A stretch of 5,485 nucleotides of DNA from Duncaniella sp. GTDB taxonomy: Bacteria > Bacteroidota > Bacteroidia > Bacteroidales > Muribaculaceae. The stretch spans positions 1 to 5,485 of the forward strand of contig JAIDJD010000168.1 in the NCBI GenBank assembly GCA_029052375.1, written 5' to 3'. The translations under genes and the position numbers were made by a program. A model generated the notes under the pieces. It was not told where the DNA came from. It made no database searches and saw nothing but the letters and a program-made list of their open reading frames with translations. Positions 1-5,485 of the stretch are shown one piece after another; the stretch's first letter is position 1, and every line of letters begins with the position of its first letter.

Positions 1-910
1 GTCATGCGCGACGTGGTGCTCGGATTCGACTCGGTGGCAGACTACTTCCCGGAGAACCATCAGACCGACTTCGGCGCGGCCATCGGACGCTATGCCAACC
101 GCATCGGCCAGGGCCGCATGACCATCGACGGGACCGAGTATCAGTTGCCGCAGAACAACTTCGGCCACTGCCTGCACGGCGGTCCCTCAGGATGGCAATA
201 TCAGGTCTATGACGTCAAGGAGGCCAACGATTCGTTGCTGACCCTCGCCATCCTCTCGCCCGACGGCGACAACGGATTTCCCGGCAATGTCAATGCCGAG
301 GTGACCTACACCCTCACCGGCGACAATGCCCTGGCCATTGCCTACAAGGCCACGACAGAAGCCCACCGTGGTCAACATGACCAACCACAGCTACTTCAAC
401 CTCAACGGCGACCCCGCGGTGCCTGTCACCAACTGTCTGCTCCGCATCAATGCCGCCGAGTTCACGCCCGTCGACTCCACCTATATGACCACCGGCGAGA
501 TACTCCCGGTCAAGGACACCCCCATGGACTTCACCGAGGCCCGCGTGATAGAGACTACGGTCAACGAGGTCTCCTACGAGCAGATTAAGAACGGCAACGG
601 CTATGACCACAACTGGGTACTCTCCACCGCCCGAGACATCTCTGTCCCTGCCGCCGTCCTCACCTCGCCCCTCACCGGCATCAGGCTGACCGTCTACACC
701 GACGAGCCCGGCATACAGGTCTATACAGGCAACTTCCTCGACGGGACCATCACCGGCAAGGGCGGCAAGGTCTACGCACAGCGTTCGGGCATCTGTCTCG
801 AGACACAGCACTATCCCGACAGCCCCAACAAGCCCGAGTGGCCCTCGGTCCTCCTCAGCCCCGGCGAGACATACACCAGCAACTGCATATTCAAGTTTGA
901 CGTAGAGTAA
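1..910 (+). pseudogene. galM: Aldose 1-epimerase (mutarotase), 5'-truncated by the window and frame-broken
   Basis: GalM interconverts alpha and beta anomers of aldoses. About 302 residues are visible of a family usually 340-380 long; the true start lies upstream, because the ATG at position 4 falls inside the conserved segment leading to VVLGFDS. Frame 1 encodes GAAIGRYANRIGQGR and GHCLHGG (first active-site His at 175-177) as far as YKATTE. The protein then continues in frame 2 with KPTVVNMTNHSYFNL (second catalytic His at 386-388), YDHNW (Asp at 605-607) and ICLETQHYPDSPN (catalytic Glu at 800-802), ending at the TAA at 908-910. Relatives read TTDKPTVVN here, so two bases appear lost after 358. 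Without correction, frame 1 runs about 75 unrelated codons to a stop at 586-588 and loses the second half of the active site. All other catalytic motifs are intact, so this is either a very recent inactivation or a sequencing or assembly error. Family identity is secure; pseudogene status is not. It is probably the upstream member of the arabinose operon. Confidence 0.85.
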
Positions 911-931
911 GTTTGAAGTTGAAAGTTGAAA
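911..931 (+). repeat. Short tandem heptamer, GTTGAAA type
   Basis: Immediately after the galM stop come GTTTGAA, GTTGAAA and GTTGAAA: three head-to-tail 7-base units, the first differing by one inserted T and a lost A. The block has the same period as the second array 13 bases downstream. Short AT-rich heptamer tandems of this kind recur between genes in Bacteroidales genomes, from general recollection and not from a search. Function unknown. Confidence 0.7.
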
Positions 932-978
932 GTCAGCTTAATTCTCCATTCTCCATTCCCAATTATCAATTATCAATT
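917..978 (+). other. Possible intercistronic RNA hairpin formed by the two repeat blocks
   Basis: In RNA, positions 917-933 can pair with 962-978: 15 of 17 positions pair, including three G-U wobbles, with A-A mismatches at 923/972 and 930/965 and a loop of about 28 bases. The 7-base period of both arms allows alternative registers. The stem is AU-rich and therefore weak, and there is no following U-tract, so it does not look like an intrinsic terminator. It might affect mRNA processing or relative expression of galM and the symporter. This is inference from base pairing only. Confidence 0.3.
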
Positions 979-992
979 CCCCATTATCAATT
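944..992 (+). repeat. Seven-unit heptamer array upstream of the symporter
   Basis: Exactly seven contiguous 7-base units can be read: CTCCATT, CTCCATT, CCCAATT, ATCAATT, ATCAATT, CCCCATT, ATCAATT. Every unit has C at its third position, A at its fifth and TT at its end. The array fills about half of the 101-base gap between galM and the symporter and stops 19 bases before the symporter ATG. It is pyrimidine- and AT-rich, unlike the GC-rich genes on either side. Copy number could vary by slippage. No protein-coding potential is seen. Confidence 0.8.
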
Positions 993-1011
993 ATAATAAC
1001 CTAATACCAAT

Positions 1012-2697
1012 ATGGCTTTATTAGACTGGATTGTCATAGCAATCTTCTTCATGGCTCTGATAGGCATCATTCTCTGGGTGATGCGTCAGAAGCAGAACAA
1101 CGCCGAAGACTACTTCCTCGGCGGCAAGGACGCCACATGGATAGCCATCGGCGCCTCGATCTTTGCATCCAACATCGGTTCGGAACACCTCATAGGCCTT
1201 GCAGGCTCAGGCGCCGCCAGCGGCATGGCCATGGCCCACTGGGAGATACAGGGCTGGATGATACTCCTTCTCGGCTGGGTCTTCGTGCCCTTCTACACCC
1301 GCTCGATGGTCATCACCATGCCTGAGTTTCTCGAGCGCCGCTACAACCCCGCCTCACGCACCATCCTCTCTGTAATCTCGCTCATCAGCTATGTGCTCAC
1401 CAAGGTAGCCGTCACCGTATATGCCGGCGGCCTCGTGTTCCAGCAGGTGTTCGGCATCGAGACCCTCTGGGGCATAGACTTCTTCTGGATAGCCGCCATA
1501 GGCCTCGTGCTCCTCACCGCCGTCTACACCATCTTTGGCGGCATGAAGTCCGTGCTCTACACCTCCGTTCTCCAGACCCCCATACTCCTGCTCGGCTCGC
1601 TCATCATCCTCGTGCTCGGCCTCAGGGAGCTCGGCGGATGGGACGAGATGATTAGGATATGCTCGGCCGTCGAGGTCAACCAGTACGGCGACAGCATGAC
1701 CAACCTCATACGCAGCAACAACGACCCCCAGTATCCCTGGCTCGGCGCCCTGATAGGCTCGGCCGTCATCGGCTTCTGGTACTGGTGTACAGACCAGTTC
1801 ATCGTCCAGCGCGTCCTCTCTGGCAAGGATGAGCGCGAGGCCCGCCGCGGCACCATCTTCGGCGCTTATCTCAAGCTCCTCCCCGTCTTCCTCTTCCTCA
1901 TCCCCGGCATGATAGCCTTTGCCCTCCATCAGAAGACAGGCTCGTTCCTGCCGATGCTCGCCTCCGGCAACCTCAATACGGACGCCGCATTTCCCACCCT
2001 CGTGGCCAAGCTCCTCCCCGCCGGCGTCAAGGGCCTCATCGTGTGCGGTATCCTCGCCGCTCTCATGTCCTCGCTGGCCTCGCTCTTCAACTCCTCGGCC
2101 GCCCTCTTCACCATCGACTTCTACAAGCGTTTCGCACCCCAGACACCTCCCGCCAAGCTGGTCCGCATCGGCCAGATGGCCACTGTGGTCATCGTCATCC
2201 TCGGCATCCTCTGGATACCCGTGATGCGTCTTGTGGGCGATGTCCTCTACCTCTACCTCCAGGATGTCCAGTCTGTGCTCGCTCCTGGCATCGCGGCCGC
2301 CTTCCTCATGGGTGTGTGCTGGAAGAAGGCCACTCCCAAGGGCGGTATGTGGGGTCTCATTGCCGGCCTTGCCATCGGCCTCACCCGTCTGAGCGCCAAG
2401 ATATGGTATACCACAATGCCCGCCGACCAGATAGACCACAACATCTTCTGCTACCTGTTCTATGACATGAACTGGCTCTTCTTCTGCGGATGGATGCTTG
2501 TCTTCTGCCTGCTTGTGGTGTGGGTTGTCAGCCTCTTCACTCCGCAGGCCGACCCCGAGCGCATACAGGGTCTCGTATTCGGCACCTCCACTCCCGAACA
2601 GCGCGCCGCTACTCGCGCCAGCTGGAACGGCTGGGATATATTCCACTCCGCCGTGATCCTCGGCATCACAGCCGCTTTCTACTGGTATTTCTGGTAA
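1012..2697 (+). CDS. Sodium:sugar symporter, SSS/SGLT family (probable arabinose importer)
   Basis: This 561-residue inner-membrane protein should couple sodium entry to sugar import. Hydrophobic segments run along the whole length and fit the 14-helix SGLT fold; vSGLT of Vibrio is of similar size (about 543). Visible family motifs are AEDYFLGGK (31-39), SNIGSEHLIGLAGSG (53-67), TMPEFLERRYN (102-112), WYWCTDQFIVQR (256-267), LMSSLASLFNSSA (351-363) and PGIAAAFLMGVCWKK (425-439). By motif alignment from memory, the sugar-contact residues of human SGLT1 (N78, H83, E102, Y290, W291, K321, Q457) correspond to N54, H59, E78, Y257, W258, K288 and Q417 here, and the Na2-site serines to S353 and S354. 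The start is the first ATG in frame, followed directly by the first helix. The regulator gene begins 9 bases after the stop. Arabinose as substrate is inferred from neighbouring araD and araA; family membership alone would also allow glucose, galactose or xylose. Confidence 0.93.
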   Translation: MALLDWIVIAIFFMALIGIILWVMRQKQNNAEDYFLGGKDATWIAIGASIFASNIGSEHLIGLAGSGAASGMAMAHWEIQGWMILLLGWVFVPFYTRSMVITMPEFLERRYNPASRTILSVISLISYVLTKVAVTVYAGGLVFQQVFGIETLWGIDFFWIAAIGLVLLTAVYTIFGGMKSVLYTSVLQTPILLLGSLIILVLGLRELGGWDEMIRICSAVEVNQYGDSMTNLIRSNNDPQYPWLGALIGSAVIGFWYWCTDQFIVQRVLSGKDEREARRGTIFGAYLKLLPVFLFLIPGMIAFALHQKTGSFLPMLASGNLNTDAAFPTLVAKLLPAGVKGLIVCGILAALMSSLASLFNSSAALFTIDFYKRFAPQTPPAKLVRIGQMATVVIVILGILWIPVMRLVGDVLYLYLQDVQSVLAPGIAAAFLMGVCWKKATPKGGMWGLIAGLAIGLTRLSAKIWYTTMPADQIDHNIFCYLFYDMNWLFFCGWMLVFCLLVVWVVSLFTPQADPERIQGLVFGTSTPEQRAATRASWNGWDIFHSAVILGITAAFYWYFW

Positions 2698-2706
2698 TCA
2701 GCGCGC

Positions 2707-3384
2707 ATGAGCGATTTCTATAAAGGATACGGACAGTTCTACGTCAGCGTCGACTGTGTCGTGTTCGGAATCAACGAAGGCCGGCTGAGTGTACTGCTCA
2801 CTCGCCGTGCCTTTGCTCCCGAGCTCGGCAAGTGGTCGCTGATAGGCGGCTTTGTCAAGCCGACAGAGAGTCTCGACGAGGCCGCAAGGCGGATACTCCA
2901 CGAGCTCACGGGCCTTGACAACGTATATATGCAGCAGGTCGGGGCCTTCGGCGAGATAGAGCGCGACCCCGGAGCACGAGTGATAGGCGTGGCCTACTAT
3001 GCACTGATCAACTTCGATTCCTGCGACCGCCGCAGGGTGGAGGAGTACAACGGCGCCTGGGTAGACCTCTCGGAGCTCCCCGAGCTCGGTTTCGACCATC
3101 CGCTGATGATGGAGAAGGCCATGGAGCGCCTGCGCGCCAGATTTGTCTCCGAGCCCGTCGGTCTTACTCTCCTGCCAGAATCGTTCACACTCTCCCAGCT
3201 CCAGGCCCTCTTCGAGACAGTGCTCGGCAAGCCTATGGACAAGCGCAACTTCCGCAAGCGCGTCACGGAGGCTCCCTGCATCGAGCCTACCGGCGAGAAA
3301 GACCGCGTATCCTCGAAGCGCGGTGCCGCCCTCTACCGGTTCAATCCGGAGACCTACGCCCGCGACCATAAATTCAAATTCTGA
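2707..3384 (+). CDS. araR: AraR-type arabinose-responsive regulator, Nudix-like domain plus winged helix
   Basis: The 225-residue protein has the layout of the Nudix-related regulators (NrtR/AraR group). Residues about 8-140 form a Nudix-like domain (YVSVDCVVFG near the N-terminus, then GKWSLIGGFVKP at 41-52), and residues about 150-225 form a winged-helix DNA-binding domain (FTLSQLQALFETVLG, 160-174; DKRNFRKRV, 178-186; ALYRFNPETY, 208-217). The Nudix box starting at G48 keeps E54, R62, E66 and G69, but the metal-binding REuxEE core reads RILHEL, missing two of its glutamates. Hydrolase activity is therefore unlikely and a ligand-sensing role fits. In B. thetaiotaomicron the homologous AraR represses arabinose genes and is released by L-arabinose. 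Here it lies in the operon it should control, 9 bases after the symporter and 28 before araD, suggesting autoregulation. An operator is most likely upstream of the window. A plain Nudix hydrolase is the main alternative, made unlikely by the degenerate box and the C-terminal domain. Confidence 0.9.
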   Translation: MSDFYKGYGQFYVSVDCVVFGINEGRLSVLLTRRAFAPELGKWSLIGGFVKPTESLDEAARRILHELTGLDNVYMQQVGAFGEIERDPGARVIGVAYYALINFDSCDRRRVEEYNGAWVDLSELPELGFDHPLMMEKAMERLRARFVSEPVGLTLLPESFTLSQLQALFETVLGKPMDKRNFRKRVTEAPCIEPTGEKDRVSSKRGAALYRFNPETYARDHKFKF

Positions 3385-3412
3385 CCAAATCTCATCCCCC
3401 CCTCAATACACA

Positions 3413-4114
3413 ATGTTAGAACAACTCAAAGAGACAGTCTTCAAGGCCAACCTCGACCTGGTAAAGCATGGCCTTGTCATATTCACCTGGGGCAACGTCT
3501 CCGGCATCGACCGCGAGAAAGGCCTCATGGTCATCAAGCCCTCGGGCGTCAGCTATGACGAGATGCGCGCCGAGGATATGGTAGTGGTGGACGTGGCCAC
3601 CGGCAAGGTGGTGGAGGGCGCCCTCCGACCCTCGTCCGACACTCCCACCCACCTTGCCGTCTACCGCGCCTTCCCCGAGGTGGGCGGAGTGGTGCATACC
3701 CACTCCACATACGCCACAGCCTGGGCCCAGGCAGGCAAGGACCTCCCCAACATCGGCACCACCCACGCCGACTACTTCCACGACGCCATCCCCTGCACCC
3801 CTGACATGACCGCCCCCGAGGTCGAGGGCGACTACGAGCTCGAGACCGGCAACGTGATAGTGCGCCGTTTCGTGGAGGCCGGCCTCAACCCCGTCCACAC
3901 CCCCGGTGTGCTGGTCAAGAACCACGGACCCTTCGCATGGGGCAAAGACCCCATGGACGCCGTCCACAACGCCGTGGTGATGGAACAGGTGGCCAAGATG
4001 GCTTTCGTGGCCTTCACGGTCAATCCTGCCCTCACCATGAACCCCCTGCTCGTAGAGAAACACTTCTCGCGCAAGCACGGCCCCAACGCATACTACGGCC
4101 AGAAGAAGGCCTGA
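3413..4114 (+). CDS. araD: L-ribulose-5-phosphate 4-epimerase
   Basis: AraD converts L-ribulose 5-phosphate to D-xylulose 5-phosphate by retro-aldol cleavage and re-addition on a bound zinc, in the cytoplasm. The 233-residue product is nearly the same length as E. coli AraD (231) and aligns throughout: TWGNVSGIDRE (25-35), IKPSGVSYD (41-49), PSSDTPTH (73-80), GGVVHTHS (91-98), GTTHADYF (115-122), GVLVKNHGPFAWGK (165-178) and KHGPNAYYGQ (221-230). Zinc ligands H95, H97 and H171 are present, as are catalytic-site residues D76, D120, H217 and Y228 (E. coli H218 and Y229). The start at 3413 gives the family N-terminus MLEQLKETVFKANL. The reading frame stays open upstream to 3143, but that stretch overlaps araR and is low-complexity, so it was rejected. 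The gene follows the araR stop by 28 bases, a gap that includes a run of seven C (3396-3402). The L-fucose-phosphate aldolase family shares the fold but matches less well. Confidence 0.97.
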   Translation: MLEQLKETVFKANLDLVKHGLVIFTWGNVSGIDREKGLMVIKPSGVSYDEMRAEDMVVVDVATGKVVEGALRPSSDTPTHLAVYRAFPEVGGVVHTHSTYATAWAQAGKDLPNIGTTHADYFHDAIPCTPDMTAPEVEGDYELETGNVIVRRFVEAGLNPVHTPGVLVKNHGPFAWGKDPMDAVHNAVVMEQVAKMAFVAFTVNPALTMNPLLVEKHFSRKHGPNAYYGQKKA

Positions 4115-4169
4115 CACAACATCTCTCCAAAACTATATACAAACAAAACTGAAAAATAAAGACATAATC
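4115..4169 (+). promoter_or_regulatory. A-rich leader before araA
   Basis: The 55-base gap between the araD stop and the araA ATG is strikingly A-rich (especially 4139-4166) against GC-rich coding sequence on both sides. There is no AGGAGG-like site before the start, as is usual in Bacteroidetes, where A-rich, unstructured leaders favour initiation. I see no match to the Bacteroidetes -7 promoter element TAnnTTTG and no terminator hairpin, so araA is probably read through from araD. Confidence 0.4.
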
Positions 4170-5485
4170 ATGGAAAAAGCATTTGAGAATCTCGAGATAT
4201 GGTGGATCACCGGCGCACAGCTCCTCTACGGAGGCGACGCTGTGGTCAAGGTAGACGCACACTCCAAAGAGATGGTCGACGGCCTCAACAACTCGGGGCG
4301 CCTCCCCATCAAGGTGGTCTACAAGGGCACGGCCAACTCCTCGCGCGAGGTGGCAGACATCATGAGCGCCGCCTCTGACTCCAAGGCCTGCGTGGGCGTC
4401 ATCACCTGGATGCACACCTTCTCGCCCGCCAAGATGTGGATACACGGCCTGCAGATGCTCCGCAAGCCCCTGCTCCACCTCCACACACAGTACAACGCCG
4501 AGATACCCTGGGAGACCATGGACATGGACTTCATGAATCTCAACCAGAGCGCCCACGGCGACCGCGAGTTCGGCCATATCTGTGCCCGTCTCCGCTGTCC
4601 CCGCAAGGTGGTGGTAGGCTACTGGCAGGACGCCAAGACCCAGGACAGGATAGCTGTCTGGAGCCGCGTCTGCGCCGGATGGGCCGACGCCCAGGAGATG
4701 CGCGTCGTGCGCTTCGGCGACCAGATGAACAACGTGGCCGTGACCGACGGCGACAAGGTCGAGGCCGAGATGCGCCTCGGATACCACGTGGACTACTGCC
4801 CCGTCAGCACCCTCATGGAGTATGCCAAGGGCGTGACAGACGCCGACGTGGACGCTCTCGTGGACGAGTATCACCGCCTCTACGACGTGGCCGACGACTG
4901 CAAGACCCCCGGCACCGAGGGCTACAAGTCTGTATGGAACGCCGCCAAGGCCGAGCTCACCCTCCGCGCCTGCCTCAAGGACATGAACGCCACGGCCTTC
5001 ACCACCAACTTTGACGACCTCGGCTCGGCCGACGTCAACGACCCCCTCTTCGTAGGCTTCGACCAGATTCCCGGCCTCGCATCCCAGCGCCTCATGGCCG
5101 AGGGCATAGGCTTCGGCGCCGAGGGCGACTGGAAGTCGGCCGCGCTCTACCGCACTCTCTGGGTGATGACACAGGGGCTCCCCGGCGGATGCTCGTTCCT
5201 CGAAGACTATACACTCAACTTCGAACAGAACGGACGCAGCTCCATACTCCAGGCCCATATGCTCGAGGTCTGCCCCCTCATCGCCGCCTCCAGGCCCCGC
5301 CTCGAGGTGCACTTCCTCGGCATAGGCATACGCAAGGCCCAGACCGCCCGCCTCGTCTTCACCTCCAAGCCCGGCATGGGCGTGACGGCCACCGTGGTGG
5401 ATATGGGCAACCGCTTCCGCCTCATCGTCAACGACGTCGAGTGCATCGCGCCCAAGCCCCTGCCCCAGCTCCCCGTGGCCTCGGC
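4170..5485 (+). CDS. araA: L-arabinose isomerase, 3'-truncated by the window
   Basis: AraA converts L-arabinose to L-ribulose in the cytoplasm with Mn2+. The window shows 438 residues; by comparison with E. coli AraA (500 residues) about 70-75 C-terminal residues are missing. Family motifs appear in order: ITGAQLLYGG (13-22), WMHTFSPAKMWI (about 79-90), MDFMNLNQSAHGDREFG (about 118-134, with the conserved His at 129), VTDGDKVEAEM, GFGAEGDWKSAALYR (E318), CSFLEDYTLNFE (E345) and LQAHMLEVCP (H363). E318, E345 and H363 correspond to E. coli metal ligands E306, E333 and H350; the fourth, H450, would lie past the end. A segment of about ten extra residues relative to E. coli sits at about 285-297. 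The start gives the normal short N-terminus MEKAFENLEIWW. It follows araD by 55 bases, and araB, absent here, is expected nearby. The large complementary-strand open frame across this gene is a codon-bias shadow. Confidence 0.96.
   Translation, partial: MEKAFENLEIWWITGAQLLYGGDAVVKVDAHSKEMVDGLNNSGRLPIKVVYKGTANSSREVADIMSAASDSKACVGVITWMHTFSPAKMWIHGLQMLRKPLLHLHTQYNAEIPWETMDMDFMNLNQSAHGDREFGHICARLRCPRKVVVGYWQDAKTQDRIAVWSRVCAGWADAQEMRVVRFGDQMNNVAVTDGDKVEAEMRLGYHVDYCPVSTLMEYAKGVTDADVDALVDEYHRLYDVADDCKTPGTEGYKSVWNAAKAELTLRACLKDMNATAFTTNFDDLGSADVNDPLFVGFDQIPGLASQRLMAEGIGFGAEGDWKSAALYRTLWVMTQGLPGGCSFLEDYTLNFEQNGRSSILQAHMLEVCPLIAASRPRLEVHFLGIGIRKAQTARLVFTSKPGMGVTATVVDMGNRFRLIVNDVECIAPKPLPQLPVAS

Noticed and set aside
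4..6. ATG at position 4 as the galM start
   Set aside because: It falls within the conserved segment before VVLGFDS, so about 40 or more residues of the family N-terminus are missing upstream.
355..362. Programmed ribosomal frameshift in galM
   Set aside because: There is no slippery heptamer, stop codon or rare-codon stall at the junction, and GalM enzymes are not known to use frameshifting. A two-base deletion or sequence error explains it better.
944..992. CRISPR array
   Set aside because: The units are only 7 bases and contiguous, with no spacers of regular length and no cas genes nearby.
992..997. TATAAT resembling a sigma-70 -10 box before the symporter
   Set aside because: Bacteroidetes use a different -7 element (TAnnTTTG), no suitable upstream element is present, and the match falls at the edge of an AT-rich repeat where chance hits are expected.
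1354..2646. A 430-codon open frame on the - strand opposite the symporter
   Set aside because: The product is rich in Gly, Glu, His and Asp, with no recognisable motif, and lies antisense to a confidently identified membrane transporter. GC-rich third positions make stop codons rare on the opposite strand.
2698..3369. Long - strand frames opposite araR (2698-3369) and araD (3416-4117)
   Set aside because: Both are codon-bias shadows of clearly conserved genes, and the products show no family motifs.
3143..3412. Upstream in-frame extension of araD to an ATG at 3143
   Set aside because: The extra 90 residues are Ser/Arg/Pro-rich, overlap the conserved winged-helix part of araR in another frame, and are absent from AraD proteins. 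The ATG at 3413 gives the normal family start.
4032..5312. A 426-codon open frame on the - strand opposite araA and the end of araD
   Set aside because: It spans two well-conserved genes, and its composition is the complement of their codon bias. No domain is recognisable.

Overview
This window carries most of an L-arabinose catabolic operon, all genes on the + strand, from a GC-rich member of the Bacteroidales. The gene set and order (aldose 1-epimerase, sodium/sugar symporter, Nudix-family AraR regulator, AraD, AraA) match the arabinose operon known from Bacteroides thetaiotaomicron. The coding sequence is GC-rich with frequent ATA isoleucine codons, the intergenic gaps are AT-rich, and the starts lack Shine-Dalgarno sequences. 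A Muribaculaceae-like gut bacterium is plausible, but the family assignment is inference and not certain.

Layout. Positions 1-910 hold the 3' part of galM, broken by a frame change at about 358. Positions 911-1011 are an AT-rich gap built largely of 7-base repeats. Then come an SGLT-type sodium:sugar symporter (1012-2697), the AraR-type regulator only 9 bases later (2707-3384), L-ribulose-5-phosphate 4-epimerase araD (3413-4114), a 55-base A-rich gap, and L-arabinose isomerase araA (from 4170), which runs off the window end. No gap exceeds 102 bases. I see no RNA gene, mobile element, CRISPR array or clear terminator.

How the genes work together. The symporter would bring arabinose across the inner membrane with sodium. 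The mutarotase interconverts sugar anomers, AraA converts L-arabinose to L-ribulose, a ribulokinase (araB, not in the window and probably beside araA) would phosphorylate it, and AraD makes D-xylulose 5-phosphate for the pentose phosphate pathway. AraR, a Nudix-like sugar sensor with a winged-helix C-terminus, is expected to repress the operon it sits in until arabinose is present.

The window is mostly ordinary metabolism and I found no undescribed system. Three points deserve a second look: the galM frame break next to a catalytic histidine; the phased heptamer array before the symporter, whose two blocks can pair as RNA; and the SGLT1-like sugar site of the symporter.
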